Positions 12,769 through 24,520 of a stretch of DNA of 64,000 nt are shown in pieces. The notes below the pieces were generated by a model that saw only the letters and a program-made list of their open reading frames with translations, ran no database searches and had not been told where the DNA came from. The DNA comes from Cryptomeria japonica. Taxonomy: Eukaryota > Streptophyta > Pinopsida > Cupressales > Cupressaceae. The position numbers and the translations under genes are program-made. The stretch spans positions 509,371,442 through 509,435,441 of the forward strand of contig NC_081410.1 in assembly GCF_030272615.1 (NCBI RefSeq). The letters run 5' to 3'. Numbering within the stretch: position 1 is the stretch's first letter; every line of letters begins with the position of its first letter.

Positions 12769-14158
12769 AACATGTGGCAATCCATCAGGTACATTATCTG
12801 AAATAATGTTCTCATATTCTATCAGCAAATCTCTTATTTCTGTGGGGTGTTCTCATTCTGGTTCTGATTTCTAAATCTTCTTAGGAATTAAGTAATAACA
12901 CACATTCTCATGTCTCAATCCATCCATGAACTTCCTTCCATCTACTAGATAGATTCTGGTATTTGTACAGACTTCATTCTTGAAAGTTTCCTCCAAAGGC
13001 AACAAGGTTTGCTTCATCCTATTGGGCATAATAGTGTATGTATTCTTCCTCCCATCATGTATTTCCTGTCTATCAAACTGCTAAGGTCCTCCCAACAAAA
13101 GATGACAAATATTCATAGGCATAATATCACACAAAACTTCATCATGATAATTCCCAATTTTCAATTTTACTAAACATTGTTTCACTAATAACTTATATTC
13201 GTCCTGAATCCATGCTATCTAGTAAGGCTTAGGGTGTTTCAATCTCTCTAATTTAAACTTATTCACCATCTCTTCTAAAACAAGATAATTTGAACTACCA
13301 CTATCAAGAAAAAATTTACAACACTTACCGAATACCTTACATCTGGTCTTGAACAAGTTCTTCCTTTGCAAGGGTTCTTAATCTCCTCCGATATGACACA
13401 AAGCTCTCCTCATCATCAATAGTTCTCCATCTTCGGGTTTATTGTCTGATCTGGTGGGGTTCTCCTCCACCACTACCACTCTAAAGATAACCTCTGACTT
13501 CTTACATTCAAATGCATGGTATACTTCTCCTCCACATTTAAAATAGGTTCCTTTGAATATCTTTTGTCTTATCTTCCAAAGTTCTCATTCTGCTAACCAT
13601 CTAGTTCTCTCCTCCGACAGAAATTTCTATCATCCTTCTGGCATGAATTACCTTCCTTGTTTACTTCCTTGTCCTTATTCTTATTTTTATTGGTTCCTCT
13701 TCCTCTGGTGTATCCTCTTCCTCCTTGAAATCTTCCTCCGGTAAACCTTCCACCTCTAGCTCTTTGTCTCAGCTCATGCCTTTCATTCAATTTCTCTTAA
13801 GCCTTTATTGCATACTAGTAAGCCTCTTCAACAATCTCTAATTTGATCAACCTAAGTTCATCTTGTATAGACATTCGCAATCCATTCAAATATCTTGCAA
13901 TTTATTCAATTTCATCATCAACATGTCCGGATCTGATGTTCAACTTGTGGAATGTTTTGGTGTTCTCCTTCACACTAGATTCCTTTTGTCTTAGATTCTG
14001 CAATTTTCAGAACAAATCTACTTGATAGTTTGTCAAGACAAACTTTGATTTTAACTTAGCAATCATCCTATCCCATGTCTTAATCTTTTCTTTACTTCTT
14101 CTTTGCCTATCAAATTGCAAGTGCTCCCACCAAATAGATGCATGGCCCTTCAACCGGG
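12769..14158 (-). pseudogene. F1 gag C-terminus, protease and start of RT
   Basis: Read leftward from 14158. The gag core is TRLKGHASIWWEHLQFDRQR (14160-14100). An RG-rich basic segment (13790-13593, GGRFTGGRFQGGRGYTRGRG) leads to a zinc knuckle near 13550 that has lost its first Cys (YFKCGGEVYHAFEC). The aspartic protease core FFLDSGSS lies near 13310, and the segment LCDIMPMNICHLLLG follows near 13120. The RT approach ends VPDGLPHVRS at 12769. Several stops and frame changes break it. The 804-bp block 13355-14158 recurs at 30262-31064. Confidence 0.88.
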
Positions 14159-15252
14159 TGTAGACACCTAAAAATGTCTCATTGATCATGTACTAATTAT
14201 TCCTCTAATTGATTAAATAATTCTTTAATTCTTTAATTAAGTTAATTAATCATATTCTTCTAATTTCATATTTCCTCATAATCTTACTAATTATTCTTTT
14301 TCCTATTCTATCATCATTTAATCATTCAACCCTTTTCTAAAACATTAATTAAATATTTATTATTTAATTAAATTCCATTTCTAAATAATTAAATAGTTTC
14401 TTTAAATTATTTAATTAACTAATTAATTCTTTCATTTCCAAGTCCCCAAATTATAATTTCATTTAATTTCATATTCTTCTAATTTCTTCCAAGTTCAAAT
14501 ACATGTGCATGATTTCAAAAACCAAATTGAAAATCAAAGTTAAGTTCTAAATATATTCAAATACTAAATTGAATTAATAAATTCAATTATTTGAATTAAA
14601 ATCTCATGCAAAGATTAAATTAAAAATCTAACTCTAAATGCAAGCACATGCTAAATTAATTAATTAAATCAATTAATTAATTAAATCATTTATCTCAAAT
14701 CTCTATTTCTATCTTTCAGTCAGCTTTTTCTAAATTAAGCTTTCTTTGTCATCCTCTTTTTCCTCCAATCATTCTTTTTCTTCCTTCAATCAACTTTTTC
14801 TCAATCAGTTGACTCAATTAATCTATTCAATCTATTGAGTTTCACTCCTACAATCAGTAGTTCAACTATCAATTTTCATTTGAGCTCACCTGAGTTCCAC
14901 CTCTTGATCAATTTGTTCAACCTTTCAATCAATCTTCTCCAATTTTCTATAAATTGAGCATTCAATCTCCATTTTCAATAATCACAAACTTCAGATCTTT
15001 GTGTCACTTACAGGTTACTAGCGCAATATCTGAGAGCCATCATACCATAGAGAAGAGAAGAGCAATGGAAGCGATATGCAATCTTGGAATAGGGAGTTTT
15101 AGTTTTATTTGAATGATTTATAATTCTTATTCCTTGATATTGCATCATTTCATTGACTTGTTTGTTAGATTGTTTGATTAGATAGGGATTCATGATTTCC
15201 CTTGATTTCTAATTGATTACTTTGTTATTAAGATGTATTTTACATGCATACA
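14159..15252 (+). repeat. F3 5' LTR
   Basis: 1094 bp from tgtagacacctaaaaatg to ttttacatgcataca, followed at once by the primer site. Very AT-rich. It matches 31065-32159 end to end. The left flank is F1 gag sequence ending caaccggg. Confidence 0.93.
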
Positions 15253-15275
15253 TTTTGGTGAACCCAACGTGAATC
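15253..15275 (+). other. F3 primer-binding site
   Basis: Reads ttttggtgaacccaacgtga directly after the LTR end. The same motif with one change (TGGTGAACCCGACGTGAA) adjoins the F6 5' LTR on the other strand at 63690-63710. The position and the TGG start are those of a tRNA 3'-end complement. I cannot name the tRNA. Confidence 0.75.
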
Positions 15276-15427
15276 ACAACTAACTTACCTTCTCTATTCT
15301 CTGTGTAATTTTTTGAAGTCGTACGGATTTTTGCATTTTTTTTACAGATTTTGTACGGATTTTGACAATAGATATTCTGCCACACAATCATGAATACATC
15401 ATCTTGCAATCACATAGACAACATCAC

Positions 15428-16070
15428 GCATTTAACCCCTCGGGGTCACGCATTCACTCCAACAGGGTTACGCGATCGCCCTTTCTGGATCACGCATTCA
15501 CAGGGAGAATTGTTGTTTAATTTTTTCTTCCGTCTGTTATTTGTTATGTTTAATTCTTTCTCAAATTGGGTTAATCTAAGATCGAATTGCTTTTATTTCA
15601 TGATTTGATTATAACAATTTATGGCAAGAAAAGTTCAGTTCAGGATTTCAAGTGCAAGAAGGATGAAACAACAAAGAAGAGAAGCCAAACACTATCAAAA
15701 GGTTCTCTAGGCAGAAAAATTGATACAAGATTTAAAAGAAAAACTAGCCTTTGATAGATATAATAGCTTAGTTGTTTCTTATCAAGATAAATATGATCTA
15801 ATCAATATTGAATGGATGATGAGAGATTTGGCTAGGGCTTCACAATTGGTTTTGCAGGTTCTTGATCGAGTTTAGTTTTCTTATTTATTTTAGTTTTTAA
15901 CTTTTGTTGTTGTCTGCTTTTCTGTCACACAAAAAACCTGTTAGTGCTACCCAATCAATCAGATATCATCACGCATTCAGTCTGTTAGAATTACACATTC
16001 GCTCTATCAGCTTCACGCATTCAGTTTGTAAGTATCATGCAATCGCACGGGTAAAATTACGCATTCGCCT
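15428..16070 (+). repeat. Recurrent cacgcattc motif in F3 leader
   Basis: About nine copies of a 10-12 bp motif near (a/t)tcacgcattcag recur irregularly, in two clusters (about 15423-15500 and 15966-16070), for example tcacgcattcact, atcacgcattcacag, ttcacgcattcagt and attacgcattcgcc. Some copies are degenerate. The function is unknown. Confidence 0.7.
15621..15875 (+). pseudogene. F3 leader short ORF 1, 84 codons, one internal TAG
   Basis: ATG at 15621 to TAG at 15873-15875, exactly 255 nt, interrupted only by TAG at 15708-15710 (codon 30, consistent with CAG to TAG). The start is basic (MARKVQFRISSARRMKQQRR), followed by a helix-prone segment (LIQDLKEKLAFDRYN, NIEWMMRDLARASQLVLQVL). I do not recognise the protein. 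The charge pattern and the single nonsense change argue for former coding in an otherwise stop-dense AT-rich leader. Additional small ORFs upstream of gag are known in some Tat/Ogre elements, so this is a candidate of that kind. Confidence 0.5.
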
Positions 16071-16174
16071 CTGTCAAGTTTTGAGTTTCTATTTTCTATT
16101 GGTTTGATTTGACTACTAATCTTCTGTTTATAGCCTATGGAAGATTCATAGAAAGGATTAGATTAGTATTTTTG

Positions 16175-16440
16175 CATGCATCACCTCACACTTCATTTTT
16201 TGGTGCTTAAAATCAACAACAATTAAAATGGACATGCATGGATAATTTCACACTTCGTTGTTGGTGCTTAAAATGAACATGGGCTAAAATTGACATGCAT
16301 GTATCTCACACTTGGTTTTTGGTGCTTAAAATCAACAAATGGTTAAAAATTGACATGTATGCCTTCATATTTCTATTTGGTGTTTAAAATAGACATGCAC
16401 ATGCATATCTAACACCTAAATTTGGGCAATAAAATGAACT
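16175..16440 (+). repeat. About 60-bp tandem repeat in F3 leader
   Basis: Four to five imperfect units beginning catgcat at 16175, 16233, 16294 and 16354, each with tcacactt, tttggtgcttaaaat and attgacatgcatg. Units are 58-61 bp, with the last ones decayed. Confidence 0.85.
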
Positions 16441-17400
16441 TGAATAAGGATGCATTACATTAAATCATTTGTCTTTTTCTTAAGGTAAAGAATTTTTATT
16501 GTGTTTGGGGTGGACCTACTGTTACACTAACTGACTTTCCACCCACCTTCGAGGTCTTGGAAGAAAGGAGGAAGGTGACAATGACATCCAAATTTTCTTT
16601 TATTCTACGTAGTGAGGGGTATCTTTGACTGGGGATTTCATCACCCCACATAGGTACTTCAAATTGGGATGCGTTGGGGATATCATCTCTCCCAGCATAC
16701 TCTCGAGTGGGTTTTTTGAGCTGCTATATAAATATACTGGTCAGACAGCTAGAGTGTTGAGTGAATTCAACGTATGTGGGGGCCTTCCCTGCACCAATAA
16801 GATCAACTAAAGTCTTAAGTGTCTTTCTCTGAGAATTCATTGTTGGATCGGGACCCCTCAAAACCTAATACTATGAACCAATTTAGCTACCAAAAATCCT
16901 ACATTCAGTGGTTTTAGGAGTACGGATCATACCCCATAGATACCCCTCATGTACCTTACATTATGAGACAAAAATCCCTCAGTGATAAGATCTTAGGATC
17001 TTCGAGCTAAGAGAGATTGGCATGCCCAAGAAGTGTGTGTCGTGGAGTGGAGCTAGGGCTGCCAAACTATCTATCTATCCATCTTGTTTTGGTATTTTGT
17101 TGTAGGGGCCTCATTGAATGGTGTCCACTATCCAACCTAAGATTGTATTTCATGTTTTTTTATTTATCTTTGTGCTAGACCAGTATTGAGTTAGTCCCTT
17201 GGGTTATTTCAGGCCCTATCCCACGTATCTCCGAATTTTCCAAGATTGTAGAAAATTGAGTCGGTCAACTATACATACCTACTAGCAATTGTTCTCAGAT
17301 TTGGAAAACTACAAAACATTGTCCCACACATGAAGTTATAGAAAACAAAGTCCATTTTGAAACCGAAACTCAAAAGTCCTTACATACTTGTGACCCTAGG
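16441..17400 (+). other. F3 leader, no coding recognised
   Basis: Non-coding leader between the 60-bp and 42-bp arrays. The longest open frame (16625-16810, 61 codons) shows no motif. Nothing else identified. Confidence 0.5.
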
Positions 17401-17404
17401 CAGT

Positions 17405-17690
17405 CTTTTACATCGTCTTTTGCATAGTCCCACTTACGTCCTCATTATCATCCTACGTCTTTTGCATAGTCCCACTTACGTCCTCATTATCATCCTACAT
17501 CTTTTGCATAGTCCCACTTATGTCCTCATTATCATCCTACATCTTTTGCATAGTCCCACTTACGTCCTCATTATCATCCTACATCTTCTGGATAGTCCCA
17601 CTTACGTCCTCATTATCGTCCTACGCCTTTTCCATAGTCCCACTTACGTCATCATTATCATCCTAAATATTTTGGATTATCATCCATATT
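17405..17690 (+). repeat. 42-bp minisatellite in F3 leader
   Basis: Six to seven units of about 42 bp, each containing tcttttgcatagtcccactt followed by acgtcctcattatcatccta. The period keeps a reading frame open (LLHSPTYVLIIILH per unit), which is a by-product of the repeat and probably not a protein. Confidence 0.93.
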
Positions 17691-17784
17691 AGTTACATAG
17701 TCCTATATTATCATATATGTTGCCATCTAGACCTCATATACGTCTACGTTCATTGTCAGTTATAGATTCATAGCATGTGTCTTC

Positions 17785-18066
17785 ATGGGTCTCCTAGGTG
17801 ATGGTTTGGTCCCCTTCGAGCAACCTAATCTAGTTCCAAATGATGGTCAATGAGAAATCATTGATGGCATAGCTAACTTAGCTTGGGACTTAAGAAGAAG
17901 TGTACCTCAATATATAGGAGTCATACACGAGATAAAAATTGAGTCTAAGATTTCCCATAGAATTGATAGAGAGATTGAGTCTGAACAACTTCGTCAAGAA
18001 ATGGAAAGACTTGCATTAGAGAAATCTAGAAATGCTCAAAAGGTCTCATGTCAAAATCCTCAATAG
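17785..18066 (+). pseudogene. F3 leader short ORF 2, 93 codons, one internal TGA
   Basis: ATG at 17785 to TAG at 18064-18066, 282 nt, with one in-frame TGA at 17851 (codon 23, a CGA-to-TGA type change). The peptide starts MGLLGDGLVPFEQPNLVPND. Its C-half is strongly charged and helical (KIESKISHRIDREIES, QLRQEMERLALEKSRN), a likely coiled coil. It lies about 130 bp upstream of the gag start and is in the same frame as most of gag-pol. I do not recognise a family. It could be a separate leader protein or a detached gag N-terminus. Confidence 0.5.
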
Positions 18067-18199
18067 AGAGTCTAGTATAGCCTTGCATATCTCATATTTA
18101 CATCTATAGTCTACTGTTAAGTTGTCATCTTGCATAGAACCACCCTCATATAAGAAATTTTAGATGCATCTCACAAGGTCACAAAAAGTGAAAGGAATA

Positions 18200-20676
18200 A
18201 TGGACCTGAACAACACACAGTCTGTAAACCCTACTTGGAATATGGACATGTCAATAGGTCAACACTCAAGTACATAAATGATGTCCACCCTAAATGAATT
18301 ACAAGAACATTTGACAAAGGAAGAAACTGGGTTCGCACAACAAGACCCACATGTCTCATGATCCTAGATGCACTTATACATAGCGATAGGGACAAGTATC
18401 TTTCATTGTTAATACAAATTGGGCCAAAACTACCTGAGGATTTTTACGTCACAAAAATCTTACCACTAGGAAAAACTTTAGGTCAAGATAACAGTCAAAC
18501 ACCACCCTTGACACAAATATAAGCAACAACCTCCAGTTTTCCTCAAAACGTACCTATCAAAACAAATGTCAACACAAATACAAACTTTCAAACAAGTGTG
18601 TCATCCTTGGCAATCAATGCTAGTTTACCATCACAGAGCATATCGATAATATCAAGTGTCTTAGCACCTATTCAAACACAAACAACAAGTACAAATCAAC
18701 CAAACATGGGTTCGTATATCACCTATTTCACAGTACCTAGTGGAACGCACAACACACAAAGTTATAATCTGGGTACCTTACAACAACCTCCTAGTTATGC
18801 AGCCACAAATCCTTTTGTGGGACATACATAAACACAAGGCATACCTTTGACACAAAAAGATATTCTGACACAACAAATATGGAATTTACAACAAAAAATG
18901 ATGACCATGCAAACTGGTAATGGTAAAAAGAGCTACATAATGCAGGACTTACGTCCTTATCCATTCGATCACACATTATACATGACACCTTTCCCACAAC
19001 ATTTTGAAACGCCTAAATTTGATAGATATCGAGGGAAGGGTGATCCTAGAGATCATATCAATGAATTTTTTACAGTATGTATAGAGGTTGCCTCAGAATA
19101 TACTTATCCAATGAGATTATTTCCTAAAAGTCTGAGAGGTTCGGCTTTAGAGTGGTTGTCACATTTACCACCAACCATCACATCATGGGGAGGATTAGCT
19201 GAACAATTTATTGCAAACTTCTCGCACAACATTGACACCCCAGTTACTTTGATGGACTTGTGTGCTGCTAAACAATATGAGAATGAAACATTTGCATCCT
19301 TCATACAATGATGGAGGGCTCTCTATAGAAGGTGCAAGACAGTTATCCCAGAAACAGAGCAAGTGGATATGTTCACAGAAAATTTGATTCCTAAGATTAA
19401 ATATCTGATACAAATGCAATGTTTAACCACACTCAAACAAATCATGGAAAAGGATCTCAAATGTGAGAAGGGACTAGTAGAACAAGGTCTTATTAAGTAT
19501 GGAAACACCAACAACAATAACAAATCTAAGTTTTGGTCAAAAAACAAAAATGTGACCAATGATGGTATTGTAGATGCCAAAATGATAAACATAACTCAAC
19601 CCGTTTTATCTTTGGGAACAAGTCAGTCATCTAATCCACATATAGGGAATAGCACAACCTCAACAAATGTAAATGCTACATAAAGCATGAACACAAGATA
19701 CCCAAGGGAAAATTCTCCAAGAAGAAATTACACACCTCTAGGAGAACCCATTGAGTCAGCGCTCAAAAAGCGAATACAGACAAACATGATCACTTTACCT
19801 GAAGTAAGAGTGTATGAACTAGGTCCTTTCAAACCTAGATGGTGGAATGATAATGGTTTCTGTGATTATCATTGGACTAAAGGTCACAAAGTAGCAAGTT
19901 GCTACAAATTCAAAAACTTGGTCCAAGATATGATAGACCAAGGGGACATCACAATTGATACCGATAAAACCTGAGCAAACACAAATCATACAATTTTTAA
20001 GGATCCTTTTGTTAAGCATGACAAAGGGAAAGCTACCACATCAGGTACCCAAGACAATACAACTAACTACACAAAGGTCTCATACAACTACACTATTCAT
20101 GCCATTAGCTCAGGAGATATAGAAAACAATGATTCACAAGAAACACTTGACCAAGATGACCAACATCAAGACACTCACACAGATGATAACCAAATTTGCA
20201 TGATATTAGAAGCACTGAAGTACAATGATGATAGAAATTTTTGTCTCAGAGACTTCGTGCATGATCAACCATCTCACTCAAGTTGGTTTGAAGATGAACT
20301 CATAGAACACATTATGGATGTCAAACATACACATAAACACTATGAAGAGGGATTTAACATTAATCTTGATAAAACAGCCTATGATAAAGACAAATCTTGT
20401 AAGTCAAATGATACAGTCGCTACAATCGCCATAACTCCCAGAGATAGAGACTGTGCAATAGTTTCTCGTAGACCAAAGGTAACTTTACAAGGAATACCAC
20501 AAAATCAACCACCAGTAGTAGGGACTTACAATATTGTTGACCAACTTAAGAAAACTCTAGCATAGATATCATTATTCAAACTATTGCGTATTTCACCCAC
20601 TCATAGAGATATATTGGACAAAGCCCTTCAAGGTTCGGTAGTGGATAAAGATATAGATGAAAATGCCTTCTAGTCT
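18200..20676 (+). pseudogene. F3 gag, stop-ridden
   Basis: Probable start ATG at 18200 (MDLNNTQSVNPTWNMD); one frame change near 18350 moves into the frame kept through most of pol. A Gln/Thr/Ser-rich N-region precedes the retrotransposon gag domain at about 18950-19460 (FDRYRGKGDPRDHINEFFTV, SLRGSALEWLSHLPP, LAEQFIANF). The Tat-type zinc motif CDYHWTKGHKVASC is near 19860. Stops at 18832, 19309, 19681, 19972, 20563 and 20671 all read as CAA, CAG or CGA changed by one transition. A matching domain order is seen in F6 gag. The product would be a particle-forming RNA-binding protein. Confidence 0.9.
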
Positions 20677-21243
20677 ATGGTGGGAAATCTGACACAAGGC
20701 ACACGTATTGCATTCACAAAACAAGATATTCCTAGTGATAGACTGCTTCATAAAGACCCACTACATCTGGAAGCTTACATTCATAAGAGAAGAATCAGAA
20801 GAGTACTCATAGATGGGGGAGTCAGTCTCAACATTTGTACTTTAAAGCTTGTCAAAGCACTCAGGTATTCTGAACTTCACATTGATTCTTCCAAGAGGAT
20901 AAATATCAAGTCTTATGATGATGAAGAATGTCCATCAAAAGGTATTGTAACATTACCTGTACAAGTAGGACCTATAATTATAGAGGTCACTTTTCAAGTC
21001 TTGGACAAAGAACTGGGATATAACATGTTATTGGGCCACCCATGGATCCACACCATGCAAGAAGTACCATCCACATTTCATCAGTGTGTCAAATTTCTAT
21101 ACAATGGTATTGAAATCATCATAAAAGGTGACCCAAATCCATTTCAACATTGCAATTACCTGAAAGATAGTGTGGATAATCAGGTACCTATCAATTGGGC
21201 CACACCTCTCACTACACAACTGGAAACATTAACAATCACATAA
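20677..21243 (+). pseudogene. F3 aspartic protease
   Basis: 188 open codons in the gag frame. The active-site region is RRVLIDGGVSLNICTLKLVK near 20800, matching the Tat-type protease pattern with Asp-Gly-Gly. GYNMLLGHPWIHTMQEV follows near 21020 as the conserved second segment. It would cleave the Gag-Pol polyprotein in particles (family knowledge). It ends at a TAA (21241), a CAA-to-TAA type change, and is continuous with gag through a TAG at 20671. Confidence 0.9.
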
Positions 21244-22776
21244 ACAAAAATGGATATGCCTACAACATCCTCCTTACAAATAAAAGATATGGGTTGTCGA
21301 GAGTATTCTATTGCAAATACTTTAAGTGGGAGACAGTTGTCTCTTTCTCCTAAGTCATTTGGGAAACCTCAAAATACAGTACAAAAGTGAGACAAAGGAA
21401 AAGAAATTGTTAGATACAAAGACTCATGCTCTTTCATTAGATGGGATGACTTACAAGAAGAATCCTTGAATGAAGATGTTAACCATTGGATATATAGAGA
21501 AGAAGATCATATGACAATACCCAGAATACACATAGATCAATATGGAAAAGGATTCAAAATGCTCCAGAGACATGGATATGATGGTACCACAAGCCTTGGG
21601 TTATAGAAACAAGGAAGACTAGAACCTAATGTTCCTAATGATAATCCAGGAAATCAAGGATTGGGATATAAGCATATACAACATATCACAGAAGAAAGAC
21701 AACGTACCCTTGATATTCTAGATCAACCAAGGAAACCATTAGACTACATATCACAAAGGAATTTATCCACACAGGTGCTTCCATCTTCATCTCAAACAAG
21801 TAATCAGGTACCTACATCACCAAATGCAGAATCAGGTGGAGAAGACATGAGACAACTCCTCCAAGAACCTACCACTGAGTTACAAAATGATGCAGTTATT
21901 GACACAATAGTACAGGCTAATGTGGCAACAGATGCAAGTTTAGCACCACCACTAGAATCCCATATGTGGTTATTGTCACTACTTCTCCCATGAGAAACAA
22001 CTCAGGCTCAACCTAACAAAACAAATGAAGAAAGATTGCAAAGGCTTAAGAAGGGTAACTAATGTCCAAAGAAGACCAGTCAACCTACAACAAAATCAAA
22101 GATAGGAAGAAGAAGAAATAAGTGATGATAGCTCATATGATGAAACATATATTGAAAGTGAGACAGACTCACATGACTATGAATTCTTATCACTCCATGA
22201 CTCTAGCCTACCAGAAAGTGTAATATCAAACAATCAAGTCTTCATGTTATCAGAGTCTACTAAAGAAGGGAGTAATGATTTAGCCCTAGTGCATTCACAC
22301 TTGATTGATTGGGGGCAAGAAGGAAAACCAACACTGGATTGGTTTGAAAACGAGGAAGCAATTTCAGAATTTCTAGGAGTTAGAGAGGGATTTCCACAAG
22401 GTGATCATAAAGCAGGGTTTTCTATAGACCTGAATAGAACGACATACTTTGGAGAAGAAAGTACTTTTGCAACAGAAGATAAGGATCAAAATACCCATAA
22501 TGACAAGAGTGACTTGGGTAATCTTCCTATGGAAAGAGAAAGTTTAGTATTACTTACAGAGGAAAAAAAAGAAGTAAACATAGCAGAAGGGGAGGTTATA
22601 CATAACATCCATTTGGCAAAATCACTAAGCAAAGAAGAAAAAGATAGATTAATTCATTTTTTCAAACAAAGACCTATCAAATTTGCTTGGTCCTATTCAA
22701 ACATGCTAGGTTTAGACTCTGAATTAGTGTTGCATCACTTACCTTTGATACTGAGAGTTAAACCTTACAACAAAAA
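21244..22776 (+). pseudogene. F3 protease-RT linker
   Basis: Long spacer typical of Tat pol. It contains a G-patch-like stretch (IDQYGKGFKMLQRHGYDGTT near 21540) and IRWDDLQEESLNEDVNHW near 21440. The frame shifts once around 22000, then 178 codons are open in the +1 frame (22244-22780, ESTKEGSNDLALVHSHLI), ending HLPLILRVKPYNKN just before RT. The Gly-rich segment is only suggestive of a G-patch RNA-binding motif. This is the one part of pol that is out of frame. Confidence 0.7.
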
Positions 22777-23964
22777 TTGAGAAAAATACATCCAAGTATC
22801 GCATTATTGGTTAAAATAGAACTACAAAAGTTGTTGGATGTAGGTTTTATTAGACCTATTGACTATGTTGAATGGATATCCAACCTAGTACCTATGACTA
22901 AGCCCACAGGAGGCATAAGAATTTGCATAGATTTCTGGGATCTAAATAAAGCTTGTCCTAAAGATGAATTCCCGCTACCTAATATCGACATTATAGCTGA
23001 CCTAATACTTGGAACTGAGATGCTATCCTTAATGGATGGTTTTTCAAGATACAACCAGATTAAAATTGCACCAGAAGATCAACATAAAATGACCTTTACA
23101 TGCCCATGGGGAACATACTACTGGAATGTGATGCTGTTTGGTCTCAAAAACGTCGGAGCAACATACCAAAGAGCCATGACAACATTGTTTCATGACATGA
23201 TCCACAAAATAATGGAAGATTATGGGGATGACATATTGGCTAAATCACAAACAAGAGAAAGTCACCTTGTAGTTCTTACACAAATATTTGATTAGTTGGA
23301 ACAGTATTATGTCAAATTAAACCCGAAGAAGCATGTGTTTCACATAACAACAGGTAAACTATTAGGGTTTATAGTGTCGAATAGAGGAATTGAAATAGAC
23401 CCTACTAAGGTCAATGCAATCATTGATATGCAACCCCTTTCAACACTTAAACTTAGAGGGTTACAAGGAAGACTGCAATCCATAAGGAGATTCATAGCAC
23501 AGTTGGTAGATATGTGTCACCCATTCCATCATTTACTCAGGAAAGGAGTTACTTCTAAATGGACAGAACAATGCTAGGAAGCTTTCCAAGATCTGAAAGA
23601 TTAGCTTTTAAACACACCAGTGTTAATATCTCCTACTCCAGGAAAACCTCTATCGTTATACATATCAGCAACAAACTCAGCTTTAGGAGCTCTATTGGCA
23701 CAACATGACAAAAATGGAAAAGAAAGAGCCATTTATTATATAAGTAGGACTCTGATCAGCTATGAGCTTAATTATACCCCTATAGAGCGAGCATTCTTAG
23801 CAGCAATCTTTGCATCCCAAAAGCTCAGACATTACATGTTGAGTCATAAGGTACAACTCATTACACGGTTTGACCCACTCAAGTACCTATTGAGCAGAGC
23901 AATATTGACCGGGCGAATGGCTAAGTTGGTTATGATCCTGAGCGAGTTTGATATAGAATACTGA
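22777..23964 (+). pseudogene. F3 reverse transcriptase and RNase H
   Basis: The RT has KPTGGIRICIDFWDLNKACP, LMDGFSRYNQIKIAPEDQHK, WNVMLFGLKNVGATYQRAM and the catalytic segment YGDDILAKS, where the family normally has YVDD. Both aspartates remain. The Ty3-type RNase H follows at 23620-23964 (LYISATNSALGALLAQHD, ERAIYYISRTLISYELNYTP). In-frame stops at 23293, 23575, 23602 and 23962 are all single-transition derivatives of Gln or Arg codons, with no frameshift in this block. Confidence 0.93.
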
Positions 23965-24520
23965 GACATAAAAGCCATCAAAGGACAACTTATAGAAAAT
24001 TAATTAGTAGAAGCTCCTTTACAGGATAGTCGCCCATTGCTGATAGACTTTCCAGATGAATCTACGTTTACATTAATTGCCTCAGTAATGTGGAAAGTAT
24101 ACTTTGATGGGTCATATACAAGTCATGGATCTAGAGTAGGGATTCTCTTCATTACTCCTCAAGGGGATGTTATACCTAAGTCATTCAGGATCAATTTCTA
24201 ATGCACGAACAATATAGCTGAATATGAAGCTCTCCTTGTAGGGCTTCGTACAACTATACAATGGAAAATACAAGAGTTACAGGTCTATGGTGATTCATAG
24301 TTGATTGCAAACCAAGTCAATGATGATTACAACATGAAGGATGACAAACTCAAGCCTTATAAGAAGTTGGTTGAAGATTACAAGGACCACTTCAGCAAAA
24401 TTACCTTCAAATAGATCCCAAGGATACAAAACAAGACAACAGATGCAATGGCTACCATAGGATCTCTTCTGAATATGTCTGCTAACGAAACTTAGTTTGA
24501 GTTCATCATAGAATAGTTGA
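23965..24520 (+). pseudogene. F3 second (archaeal-type) RNase H
   Basis: After a short linker, a second RNase H fold begins WKVYFDGSYTSHGSRVGILF near 24090. It continues with CTNNIAEYEALLVGLR near 24210 and LQVYGDS, a stop, then LIANQVNDDYNMKDDKL. The order Asp-Gly-Ser, Glu (NIAEYEAL) and Asp (YGDS) fits the acidic catalytic residues of the archaeal-type RNase H acquired by the Tat lineage (established knowledge), and it is the best clade marker here. Stops at 24001, 24199, 24298, 24412, 24493 and 24514 keep the frame. Confidence 0.88.

Noticed and set aside
17405-17690. A nucleotide-repeat (TAL-like) or leucine-rich repeat protein
   Set aside because: Fourteen-residue period arises from a DNA minisatellite in an untranslated leader.
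17357-17692. 111-codon frame of LLHSPTYVLIIIL repeats
   Set aside because: Produced by the 42-bp tandem array; hydrophobic repeat with no start context.
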